64,000 nucleotides of DNA from contig OZ219862.1 of the NCBI GenBank assembly GCA_964291445.2, positions 1-64,000 on the forward strand, in the 5' to 3' direction. Positions 18,425 through 26,995 of the stretch are shown here, in pieces. The DNA comes from JAPOXR01 sp964291445 (lineage in GTDB: Bacteria; Pseudomonadota; Alphaproteobacteria; Rhodobacterales; Rhodobacteraceae). The translations under genes and the position numbers were made by a program. Below the pieces are notes generated by a model that had not been told where the DNA came from, did no database searches, and was given only the letters and a program-made list of their open reading frames with translations. The stretch's first letter is position 1. Each line of letters begins with the position of its first letter.

Positions 18425-19240
18425 ATGCTGTTGGCCTCCGAAATGCAGACCAGCGTAGATCGCAAGGCACCACATGCCGATGCAGGCCCCCCGGTGCTGG
18501 AAGCGCGGAATATTCACAAGAATTTTGGCGGGGTCAAGGCGCTCGACGATGTCAGTTTTCATCTGAACAAAGGCGAAATTCTGGGTATCGTCGGTGACAA
18601 TGGCGCGGGGAAATCTACCCTGATCAAGACCTTGACCGGAGCCTACCGAAAAACCAGCGGTGAGATCTTTCTGAACGGTAAGCAAGTCGAAATTGAAAAC
18701 ACTCGCAAGTCGCGTGAACTCGGAATTGAGACGGTCTATCAGGCCTCGGGCCTGGTCGAGGTCATGGATGCCCCCTCGAACCTGTTCCTCGGGCGCGAGA
18801 TGACCAGATCGAACTGGTTGGGCAACGCGCTGGGTTTCATAAACCGGCGAAAGATGCACATCGAAACCGCCGACCTTCTGAAGACGCTCAATATCGAAGT
18901 ACGAAATCTGGCGGCACCGATCCGAAACCTGTCAGGCGGCCAGCAGCAATCAGTTGCTGTCGGGCGTGCCGCTTATTGGCAGGGCGAGATCATCATCCTT
19001 GACGAACCGGCAAACAATATCGGCGTGGATCAGCAACGCGCAGTTCTGGAACTGGTTGAGCGGGTCCGCAACACTCAAGGCGTGTCGTTTATTATTATTT
19101 CGCACAATATGGATCACATATTCAATCTTACCGACCGTGTGGTCGTTATGCGCAACGGACGAATGGTGGGCGATCTTTGCGTTGCTGACACCAGCCGCGC
19201 CCAAGTGGTCGGTCTCATTACCGGATCAACGACCACATGA
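18425..19240 (+). CDS. ABC sugar transporter, ATP-binding protein (single-domain CUT2 type)
   Basis: This 271-residue ATPase shows Walker A GDNGAGKST, the Q-loop in ETVYQASGLV, signature LSGGQQQ, Walker B IIILDEPA and the switch His in IIISHNMDH. It has one nucleotide-binding domain, unlike RbsA/XylG, which have two; single-domain forms such as FrcA occur in CUT2 systems. The start is uncertain (TTG 18419, ATG 18425 or ATG 18443). Its TGA overlaps the start of the first permease by 4 bp (ATGA), so the genes are translationally coupled. In Walker B the common SA after DEP is AN here. Confidence 0.88.
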   Translation: MLLASEMQTSVDRKAPHADAGPPVLEARNIHKNFGGVKALDDVSFHLNKGEILGIVGDNGAGKSTLIKTLTGAYRKTSGEIFLNGKQVEIENTRKSRELGIETVYQASGLVEVMDAPSNLFLGREMTRSNWLGNALGFINRRKMHIETADLLKTLNIEVRNLAAPIRNLSGGQQQSVAVGRAAYWQGEIIILDEPANNIGVDQQRAVLELVERVRNTQGVSFIIISHNMDHIFNLTDRVVVMRNGRMVGDLCVADTSRAQVVGLITGSTTT

Positions 19241-20232
19241 GCGATGCGAGAACAGGCGACTTCCTGATGGCTGTTCGCACGCGGCTAGACGCGGCACCTG
19301 ACGCTATCTCGCTGCTGTCGACGTTCTCCCTTCTGCTTCTGATCATACTGATCTTTACCTTCACTGCCGATCAGTTCTTCTCGCTTTCGGTACTGCGTAA
19401 TGTACTGACCCAAACGTCGATATACATCATTCTCGGCGTCGGGCTGACCATTGTTCTGACCGCTGGTGAAATCGACATCTCCATCGGGTCGATCATCGGC
19501 CTTGGGGCCATGATCCTGGGCATCAGTGTGGTCAACATGGGGCTTCCGATCGGGATCGGATTACTTGCAACTTTGCTCGTCGGTTTTCTGTGTGGTCTCA
19601 TGAACGGTTTCCTTACCGCGGTGGTGGGCGTGCCTTCGATCATCGTGACCCTCGGGGCCTTGACCTTCTTTCGCGGGCTGGCCTATCTGCTTGGTGGAGG
19701 CACCGTTATGATTGGATTCCCGCCATTCCTGGTCTGGATCGGTTCGGGTACCGCCATCGGTGTTCCGGTTCCGGTCTGGCTTGCATTGATTGCGGTGATC
19801 TTCGGACAACTGTTCCTGAAATCCACGCGGACAGGTCAGCACATCATCGCCGTTGGGGGCCATGCCGAAGCCGCTCGTCTTGCCGGAATCAACATAAGAT
19901 CAACAAAAATCATTGCATTCGTCATCATGGGGGTGCTCAGCGCAGTGGCATCAATTGTCATGGTGGCCCGTCTCGACGCCGCGCAATCTGTGATGGGCGC
20001 TGGGATCGAGTTGCAGGTTCTCGCAGCCGTAGTATTGGGCGGCACGTCGCTGTTTGGAGGCAGGGGCGTCATTCTTGGATCAGTGCTGGGCGCGCTGATC
20101 CTGGCTATTTTGCAAACAGGGCTCTTGCTATCTGGCGTGGTCCAGTTCTGGCAACTGGTTGCGGTCGGAGCGCTGTTGATTGCTGTGGTCGCAATTCGCA
20201 TTTCCTATGAGCCTTCAGAAACCCGGTCATGA
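19237..20232 (+). CDS. ABC sugar transporter permease 1 (RbsC/CUT2 family)
   Basis: The 331-residue polytopic membrane protein has the BPD_transp_2 pattern: ILGVGLTIVLTAGEIDISIG, VTLGALTFFRGLAYLLGGG, the cytoplasmic loop GGHAEAARLAGINI and VLGGTSLFGGRGVILGSVLG. These are the hallmarks of RbsC-like permeases. It overlaps the ATPase gene and the second permease gene by 4 bp each. With permease 2 it would form a heterodimeric channel. Confidence 0.9.
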   Translation: MSDARTGDFLMAVRTRLDAAPDAISLLSTFSLLLLIILIFTFTADQFFSLSVLRNVLTQTSIYIILGVGLTIVLTAGEIDISIGSIIGLGAMILGISVVNMGLPIGIGLLATLLVGFLCGLMNGFLTAVVGVPSIIVTLGALTFFRGLAYLLGGGTVMIGFPPFLVWIGSGTAIGVPVPVWLALIAVIFGQLFLKSTRTGQHIIAVGGHAEAARLAGINIRSTKIIAFVIMGVLSAVASIVMVARLDAAQSVMGAGIELQVLAAVVLGGTSLFGGRGVILGSVLGALILAILQTGLLLSGVVQFWQLVAVGALLIAVVAIRISYEPSETRS

Positions 20233-21257
20233 ATGTCGCAGCGGACCAGGCGGACGAAGCCAAGCGCGGCAGCATGGCTGTCGTGCTCCGCAACTGGCTT
20301 GACGGCCGCTCTGATGCGGCCGCCGTAGGCACAACCGCGCTGATACTGGTTGCTCTGGTCCTGCTGTTCTATGGCATCAACGAGCGTTTCATCAGCATGC
20401 GCAATATCGCCATCCTCCTTAACCAGAGCGCGGCCTATGTCATTCTCGGAGTCGGGATGACTCTCGTTATCGCTGTCAAGGGAATCGACCTCTCGATCGG
20501 GGCGATAGTGGCAGTTAGCGGAATGATGCTGGGCATTCTTCTGGTGAACAATGACTATCCTGTTTGGTTGGCTGTTGCGGCAGCAATGGCCACCGGTGCA
20601 GTCTGTGGTGCCGTTAACGGATACTGCATCGCGAGCCTGCGAGTTCCGGCATTGGTCACAACATTGGGAACGATGGTTCTTTTTCGGGGCGTAGCCTATG
20701 TAGTTCTGGGAATCGACATTTTGTTCCGATACCCAGAACAGTTGTTGTGGATCGCACGAGGCCGGATCTTTGGATTGGCACCATCGGTCTATATTGCAGC
20801 GATCGCCGTGATCTTCGGGTTCGTATTGCTGAACCATACACGCTTTGGCAAGCACATCATTGCGGTCGGGGGGAACGCAGAAGCGGCGCGGCTGTCGGGA
20901 ATCAACATCTGGCGTGTCCAGTTTATGGTGTTTACCCTCATGGGCGCAATGAGCAGTATTGCCGCGATCATCTGGGTTGCCCGGTTGAATGCGACCCAAG
21001 CGTCAGTAGCACAGGGAATTGAGTTTCATGCGATCGCCCTTGTTGTTCTGGGTGGCACATCGTTGTTCGGTGGCAAGGGATTTATTGTGGGTTCGCTGCT
21101 AGGTGCCCTGATCCTGGGCGTGCTAGAAAATGGTTTGGCAATCACCGGGATTTCGTCGTTCGTTCAACAGACGCTCATTGGTCTGATTTTCATTTCAGTC
21201 GTCGCGTTGCGTACCTTGCAGGCACGAGGTGCGCGCCAAGCCGATGAGCCTATGTGA
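20229..21257 (+). CDS. ABC sugar transporter permease 2 (RbsC/CUT2 family)
   Basis: A 342-residue membrane protein with the same family motifs as permease 1 (ILGVGMTLVIAVKGIDLSIG, VTTLGTMVLFRGVAYVVLGI, GGNAEAARLSGINI, VLGGTSLFGGKGFIVGSLLG). Two different permeases in a CUT2 operon are common. It ends the operon; the transporter set is complete and intact, in contrast to the damaged genes around it. DNA downstream is the inverted repeat unit A. Confidence 0.9.
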   Translation: MNVAADQADEAKRGSMAVVLRNWLDGRSDAAAVGTTALILVALVLLFYGINERFISMRNIAILLNQSAAYVILGVGMTLVIAVKGIDLSIGAIVAVSGMMLGILLVNNDYPVWLAVAAAMATGAVCGAVNGYCIASLRVPALVTTLGTMVLFRGVAYVVLGIDILFRYPEQLLWIARGRIFGLAPSVYIAAIAVIFGFVLLNHTRFGKHIIAVGGNAEAARLSGINIWRVQFMVFTLMGAMSSIAAIIWVARLNATQASVAQGIEFHAIALVVLGGTSLFGGKGFIVGSLLGALILGVLENGLAITGISSFVQQTLIGLIFISVVALRTLQARGARQADEPM

Positions 21258-21277
21258 GCCAGACCGCTCTTGTTTTC

Positions 21278-21502
21278 ACGACTTTCGGCTACACCAAGTC
21301 TTGCTGTAACGTAGCTGTTCGCCCAAGCCGTGATTGCCCATCCTGCCAGCATTTGCGGACCATCACTCCCGGCACTGACCACCCTCAGCCGTTCAGCACC
21401 CGCTTCCAGTCCTTCCTGAGCGGACAGAGCCAGATATCCTTCCTCGGCTTGGCGCATTCATGCGTCCGGTTATACTTGCCCCGCCCCTGCGTGGTGCCTG
21501 TT
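21278..21502 (-). repeat. Repeat unit A, inverted copy, with 39-residue DruA-like remnant
   Basis: On the minus strand the DNA reads TTQGRGKYNRTHECAKPRKD, then IWLCPLRKDWKRVLNG, ending with a stop at 21385-21387, followed by the same 105-bp flank as at 13087-13192. It is the inverted partner of 12973-13192 and retains less of the gene. The copy ends next to a 28-bp perfect palindrome. Confidence 0.82.
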
Positions 21503-21510
21503 AAACCACC

Positions 21511-21538
21511 TGCATTATGTTGAGCTCAACATAATGCA
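21511..21538. repeat. 28-bp perfect palindrome
   Basis: TGCATTATGTTGAG followed directly by its reverse complement, centred on GAGCTC. There are no mismatches and no spacer. It lies 9 bp beyond the repeat unit A copy. It could be an operator for a dimeric regulator or the fused ends of two element copies. It has no loop and no T-run, so it is not a normal terminator. Confidence 0.85.
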
Positions 21539-21766
21539 CGCCGGTTGACACTGGAAGATCATGGTAGCCCGCGACGGGACCTTTCGGGCAATCTGTGATC
21601 CCCTGATTATCGCTCGAATTGTCTTACTGATGGGTGTGTAGTCGGATATGCTTCGGTTGATGACCTCAGCACAGGAAATGAAGACTCCGGGACCATGTTG
21701 TCCTGAGACTTGATGGGGCATCATGGCCTGTGGCCACCTGCGATCTTGGGAGTTAATTTCGAGGAT

Positions 21767-23518
21767 ATGAACTGCCGCATCGAGGACATTGAAGACCAGT
21801 TTCAGTTGGGTGAGGACAGCCACTGGGAATTCAAGCAGGTCGAGTTCGCCGGGGATCGTCCAAAGGGCCCGTCCCGCAGTGTCTGGGCTGACGAAATCTC
21901 GGCCTTCGCAAACGGCGTCGGGGGCGTGATGCTCGCTGGAGTCGCCGATGGCGGCACGGTTACCGGCATGTCGAAAGCGCAAATCGTCAATCTGGATACC
22001 CTTCTCGTCGAGGTGTGCACCGATACGATCAAGCCTCCTGTTCGCATCCGCACATTTCACAAGAAGATGCCGGACGGCAAACGCGTGCTGCTGGTCGAAG
22101 TTCCGAGGAGCGATTTCGTACATGAAGGTCCCGGCGGATGCCATATCCGCGTGGGTGCAACGAAGCGGCCCATGGCCGGTGACGAGCGGTTACGGCTGGA
22201 GCAGAGGCGGTCACAGGCCCGCTTCTTGTGGTTCGACATGCAGCCGGTGCCGGAGACCGGCTTCGGGACATTGGCCGAGGGACATTGGAGGCAGTTGCTC
22301 AGCGCCGAAGGCGCGGCCGAGCCCGAGGCGGCGCTCGTGAAACAGGCGCTGCTTGGCGTTGACGAGGCCGGAATCCTTCGTGCCACGGTCGCCGGCGTGC
22401 TGCTGTGCACGCCAAATCCGGAACAATGGCTTGCAAACGCCTGCATTACCGCGACGAGGTATCAAGGCGCTGACCGTGCATCGGTCCAGATTGATGCCCA
22501 GGAGATCACCGGGCCATTGAACGAACAGATCGGCGGCGCCATTGCCTTTGCCATCAGGAACATGCGGGTCGCGGCATGGAAGGATCCTGCCCGTTCGAAC
22601 CTGCCCCAGTACAGCGAAAGGGCCCTGTTCGAAGCCCTGGTCAATGCAGTTGTCCATCGCGACTATTCCATGCGGGGAGCCAGGATTCGCCTGTCGATGT
22701 TCCATGATCGTGTGAAAATCCAGTCGCCCGGCCCGCTTCCCAACAATTTGACGGTGGAGAGCATGGACTTGCGGCAGTCGACTCGCAACGAGGCCCTGAC
22801 CTCCGTATTCGCGCGCATGCCTGTCGGCGGAAATCGCGGTAGCGAAGACAGGCGCTACCTCATGGAGCGCCGCGGCGACGGTGTGCCCATAATCCGGCGC
22901 GAGACATGGGAGTTGTGCGGGAAATATCCCGAATACAGAATCGTCGACGACTCCGAAGTTCTCCTGGTCATCCCCGCGGCAAGGCATGATTGGAGTCCGG
23001 CCCGCACCATTGTCTCTGTTCGGTCGGGCGGCCACCCGTTTCCCGGTGCCGATCTCCTGCTGCTTTTTCCCAACAGGACCTGGAAGCAGGCCAGGACGGA
23101 CAATGAGGGCGAAGCTGCCGTCGATCTGCACACGACCTCGTTGCCCATGAAGGTCTTTGCATCGTCACCTGGACATGCCGCGTATCTGGAGCAGGGCTGG
23201 ATACCGGAGGAGCGGGCGCTGGCGATCGATCTGGAGGCCCTGCCGGCAGGCGGAAGCGTCATTTTTCCGGAGGCGACAGGTCATGTCCCGGGGTTGAGGG
23301 GCAGGCTCAACCCCGTACGTGATTCCCATGACCGCACGTATCTCTACGCATCGAACATCGCCATCGACCAGGGCAAACAGCAGCCCGTCAACTTCATTCC
23401 GGGCGAGGAGTTGCAATTGACCGATGCGGAGGGAGCCGAACTCCGGGTGCGGATCGTCGAAATCATGGGCCGGTCAGCGTTGGTCGAGTATTTCGATGCC
23501 CGGCGAGGAGGCCGGTAA
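21767..23518 (+). CDS. AlbA_2 (Schlafen-type) domain ATP-binding protein with C-terminal extension
   Basis: This protein of about 583 residues has an N-terminal AlbA_2/Schlafen domain (HWEFKQVEFAGD, ADEISAFANGVGGVMLAGVA, VEVPRSDFVHEG, HIRVGATKRPM). A helical middle follows, then a HATPase_c_4/RecG-like domain (ERALFEALVNAVVHRDYSMR, GNRGSEDRRYLMERRGDGVP). About 190 further residues (from about 400) form a beta-rich part without a family I recognise. Such proteins are often called transcriptional regulators or ATP-dependent helicase-like proteins; some occur in defence loci. The start at 21767 follows GAGG; a longer frame opens at 21710. It stands alone, so its role is open. Confidence 0.8.
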   Translation: MNCRIEDIEDQFQLGEDSHWEFKQVEFAGDRPKGPSRSVWADEISAFANGVGGVMLAGVADGGTVTGMSKAQIVNLDTLLVEVCTDTIKPPVRIRTFHKKMPDGKRVLLVEVPRSDFVHEGPGGCHIRVGATKRPMAGDERLRLEQRRSQARFLWFDMQPVPETGFGTLAEGHWRQLLSAEGAAEPEAALVKQALLGVDEAGILRATVAGVLLCTPNPEQWLANACITATRYQGADRASVQIDAQEITGPLNEQIGGAIAFAIRNMRVAAWKDPARSNLPQYSERALFEALVNAVVHRDYSMRGARIRLSMFHDRVKIQSPGPLPNNLTVESMDLRQSTRNEALTSVFARMPVGGNRGSEDRRYLMERRGDGVPIIRRETWELCGKYPEYRIVDDSEVLLVIPAARHDWSPARTIVSVRSGGHPFPGADLLLLFPNRTWKQARTDNEGEAAVDLHTTSLPMKVFASSPGHAAYLEQGWIPEERALAIDLEALPAGGSVIFPEATGHVPGLRGRLNPVRDSHDRTYLYASNIAIDQGKQQPVNFIPGEELQLTDAEGAELRVRIVEIMGRSALVEYFDARRGGR

Positions 23519-23688
23519 CCGCCCTCGAGACCCGGATGACTGGCAAGATGGGTTGCCGGCTCATGGAACTGGCTCGCTGTTCCCGCTCCTGCGGCAATCG
23601 TCACCGTGGCGCAGCCCGGCTGGATTTGGCTTCGGAAGAGCGGATACCCGTCGGGTCCATGCACGGGTCCGGGGGCGTTGTCTTCAAC

Positions 23689-26034
23689 TCACCAGTTCAG
23701 CACTTCCGGCGCCTCGTCAAGAAACGGGGTTCTGACGATGACGGGCATCGTGGTCATGGCGCGCAGTTCTTCCCGGGCCCGGCCTGCTTCCGCCAGTGAC
23801 ATTGAAAGCCGGAACGGGCCAGGATCAAGGACACGAATCGGGAAGTTCGTGTCCCAGTGGTTGTTGACGGTCCAGAAACTTCCGCCATTGATGTCACCAA
23901 GGCGGTCATGCGGATACCGGTATCTTGCCCCGCCCGGCTGGAACAGCGGCGCGTCCGGGGAAGCGATCACGATGTGGAGGTCGGGATGTTCTGCCAGTGC
24001 CAGCCCGTCCTGCATGCATTGCCAGCCCAGGCTGGACGACGGAACATGCCCCGCGGCACAATCAATCCAGCCATCGCCGGTATCCAGGAGAATCCTGCTG
24101 TCATGTCCGGGTGCCGCGATCGGCCAGCTTATGGAAAACGCCCGCTCCAGATTCCTGGCGTGCTGTATTGCCGTCAGTTGCGGCCGTGCAGATTGTCCGG
24201 ACAGTCGCCATTCGGATTCGATGCATATGCCCGAGCCGAACTCGAACCGCATCGCAAATCTCGCCTCGCCGGCGCTGACCGAAGGCTCGCCACGAATCCT
24301 GGTCGACGCATCGTCGACAAACAGGTCGTCACGGTTCCATCCCATCGGCGTGTCGGATTTTTCCCAGTACGGGGCCTGGAAGATCTGTCGCCGGTTGAAG
24401 CGGCGGCCCAGCAACTGGACCAGCGGAACCAGTGTCGGCCTGCAGATGACGTCACGGCCGCTGGCCTTGTCCGTCCATTGCGCCAACCCGCCGGACTCCG
24501 GACAGAATTCGAGCCGTGTGAACCGGTTTTCGATCCAGTCCGGACCCGCACTGCATTCATTTCTTCCCGCGAGCACGGGCCTGACAATCGTCGCCATAGC
24601 CGGAGCAATCCGGGTGCGGATACGGTGATGCCCATCCGGAGCCCGGTCCTGGAGGGCGTCAGTCCAGCCATCTTCGCCAAGTCCCGGGAAAAACTCGTTG
24701 CTTCCGCAGGCCTGGGGTATCGAGATCTGCGGACCGGCACCTCGGTCGGTTGGAACCGGGATATCCACGTCGATCGTGACATCGGCAGGATTGGCAACGA
24801 GATAGGATTGCTCATCTGCGGTTTGGGTCGGGTGGGAGAACTGGTCGAAACCGGGATCGCCCTCTACCGCCGTTCCCAGCCTGGCGGCACGACGTCTCGA
24901 CGTAACGGCAAGCTGGCGCAGCGCCATGGCGAATGCATTGAAGGCATGGTTGGATTTCTGGGTGCGCTGTGCCGCGGCAAAGATGTTGTCGGGGGCGGTG
25001 CTGGCGCTGTGCGCCCCCCAGGTATGCTCGTCATAGCGTGCGAGCGTGTCGACAAGTTCACGGAATTCCGGGGCGTCGGCGCCACCCAGGGATTCAATGA
25101 CGGGAAGCATGCGCTCCGCGGTTCGCGCTGCCGAGGTTTCCAGTGGCGAAGAGGCAACGCCGTCACACCAACTGTCCATCCATTCGCCCCGGTAGGATGG
25201 AAGTCCGGCGGAATTGGCGTTGATGATCTCGGCAAGCCGGTCCAGGGTTATGATCTCGATGGGCACGTTTTCGCGTGCATTCCAGTCCTGGACCCCGTCG
25301 CTCAGGAACCGGTCAGGGAAGACGTTGTCTCCATTTGCCGCGTTGGTGACCGTGAGCACGCTGAAGTCGAAGGGCCAGCAATCGCTTTGAGCATGGCGGG
25401 CAAGTATTTTCTGCAACTCTTCCCTGTCCTGTTCACCCTTGCGGGAGAGTCGCAGGAAGCCGCCGAGGCCGTAATGTTCGCCCTGCAGCACCAGCATCCT
25501 TCCGCCTGAACGGTTTTCCCAGAACCAGGCCGACGGGACCCGACGCCCCCAGTAACCCCGATGCGGATTTTGCTGGGTGACCAGGAATTCGACACCCTTC
25601 TCGACAAGAAGGTCGTTCCAGAACCAGGCCAGCCCGTTGACATCGCATTGCATGGCAGCGGTGACTGAAACACCGAACTCGTCCCGCAGCGCGTCGACAT
25701 CCTTGAGAGTCTGCATGGCAAGGGGCTTCGAGACGAGAGGTGTCCAGTGGTAGCGAAGCGCACCAACCGAAATCCGGCCAGCCCTGTGCAAGGCCTGGAA
25801 TCGTTCGACATTTCGGGATGTGGTATTGCGCAGGTAGTCCAGGGTGGTGGATGTTACCTCGCAAGTCCATCTGTGCTGCGCACCTTCCGGTGCATCCCGG
25901 GTCGCTTCGCACAGGTTAAGCGCCTGATCGAGGATATCTCGGTGATGCATCAGTACCGCCACCGGATGGTCTGTGTATCCGAGGTCAGTATGTGTCTGGC
26001 TCAGGAGATAGATCTTCCTGATCACCGTGGACAC
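23689..26034 (-). CDS. Glycoside hydrolase family 38-like protein (alpha-mannosidase-like)
   Basis: A 781-residue protein. The N-terminal domain matches the GH38 catalytic fold: metal ligands H15 and D17 in SQTHTDLGYTD, a candidate nucleophile D131 in MQCDVNGLAWFWNDLL, and the conserved HRGYWGRRVPSAWFWE region. A long beta-rich C-terminal part follows, as in GH38 enzymes, with DEHTWGAHSAS at about residue 340. No signal peptide is seen, so it is probably cytoplasmic. It starts at a GTG (26034) without a strong ribosome-binding site. Many such distant GH38 members have unknown substrates. It points towards the DMFase-like genes' 3' end but is separated from them by 960 bp. Confidence 0.75.
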   Translation of the reverse strand: MSTVIRKIYLLSQTHTDLGYTDHPVAVLMHHRDILDQALNLCEATRDAPEGAQHRWTCEVTSTTLDYLRNTTSRNVERFQALHRAGRISVGALRYHWTPLVSKPLAMQTLKDVDALRDEFGVSVTAAMQCDVNGLAWFWNDLLVEKGVEFLVTQQNPHRGYWGRRVPSAWFWENRSGGRMLVLQGEHYGLGGFLRLSRKGEQDREELQKILARHAQSDCWPFDFSVLTVTNAANGDNVFPDRFLSDGVQDWNARENVPIEIITLDRLAEIINANSAGLPSYRGEWMDSWCDGVASSPLETSAARTAERMLPVIESLGGADAPEFRELVDTLARYDEHTWGAHSASTAPDNIFAAAQRTQKSNHAFNAFAMALRQLAVTSRRRAARLGTAVEGDPGFDQFSHPTQTADEQSYLVANPADVTIDVDIPVPTDRGAGPQISIPQACGSNEFFPGLGEDGWTDALQDRAPDGHHRIRTRIAPAMATIVRPVLAGRNECSAGPDWIENRFTRLEFCPESGGLAQWTDKASGRDVICRPTLVPLVQLLGRRFNRRQIFQAPYWEKSDTPMGWNRDDLFVDDASTRIRGEPSVSAGEARFAMRFEFGSGICIESEWRLSGQSARPQLTAIQHARNLERAFSISWPIAAPGHDSRILLDTGDGWIDCAAGHVPSSSLGWQCMQDGLALAEHPDLHIVIASPDAPLFQPGGARYRYPHDRLGDINGGSFWTVNNHWDTNFPIRVLDPGPFRLSMSLAEAGRAREELRAMTTMPVIVRTPFLDEAPEVLNW

Positions 26035-26995
26035 CCGATGCTTGGCCGGCTGGCGTCCCGGCCAGTGCGAGGTCTTTCCCGAACGGCGCGTGATACCCCC
26101 GGAGCCCGGGATCTTCCATTCATGCGTCTCTTGCCTCCCGGTTTCGTGATGTCGAAGCCGGCATCATCCGCTTCCATGTGGCCGCCATGGCGAGGTGCCT
26201 TGCGAATACATGTATCATGTCCCGGAAGAGCCCTCCAAGTGCAGGGCAGTGTTTCTGACAATTGCCGAATTGATGGGTGACAGGGTGATTTGCCCGCCAA
26301 TGACGAAGGCGGTGGAATCACCGATGGACGCCAGCCCGGCACCGTTGCGTGGGGGCATGGCCGGGCGTGGAGTGCGGCGATTGCCGGCGGCCGACAAATG
26401 TGGCGGGATTCCGGCGATTCACCGCTCTTCGTGAAAACCGTCGTCAGAATGCCGATCTCGTCGGACTGGCAACCGCCACCAACGACGTGATCAGGGCGTG
26501 GCCCTGATCGGTCCCAACCCCAGGTCAGCACTCATCTCACCGTGCTCACGATCGCGGCACCGGTAGCCGTGGTCGTGGAAAGACCCATTGCGACGATCCA
26601 GCAGGTCGGGCGGGTCTCATCGCCGCCAGGTCGGTCTTGATCGCCGCCCGCACGATCACTCAGCCAGGCAGTGACCGGCTGCACTGCTCGCCTGACCTTG
26701 GTTGCCGCCCGCACGGGTCACTCCGGACCGGAAGTTTCAGTGATCGTCTCGGCGTGATCGGAACTGGGTCCTCAGGCCATGACATGGCGTGTCACTGCCG
26801 GGGCATCGAAAGCCGTGTCCATCATTTTGCGAAAATCGTGGCGCCTGCCAGCCGAACAAACACCAGGCAGGCAGAATGAAGGACAGGCACCAACCGATTC
26901 GGACCGGGAATGACAATATCCCTGGGTCATTCATCGATGACCGGACTTTTCTCGTCTGGGCTCGGGTCGCGCCTCGAAAATCCGGTCGCCGCCAA
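26035..26995. other. 960 bp without a recognisable gene
   Basis: Between the GH38-like gene and the DMFase-like large subunit. Open frames of 60-170 codons exist but carry no recognised motif. A hairpin with 9-bp arms and a GTG loop lies at 26489-26509 (GATCAGGGC / GCCCTGATC); a 10-bp palindrome (ATACATGTAT) lies near 26207. It may hold the promoter of the GH38-like gene or decayed coding DNA. Confidence 0.5.
26489..26509. terminator. Hairpin, possible terminator
   Basis: Nine-bp perfect arms with a three-base loop in the non-coding stretch. No T-run follows on either strand. It could end transcription from the DMFase-like operon (minus strand), but that operon stops nearly 490 bp earlier in the reading direction, so the role is uncertain. 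Confidence 0.3.
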
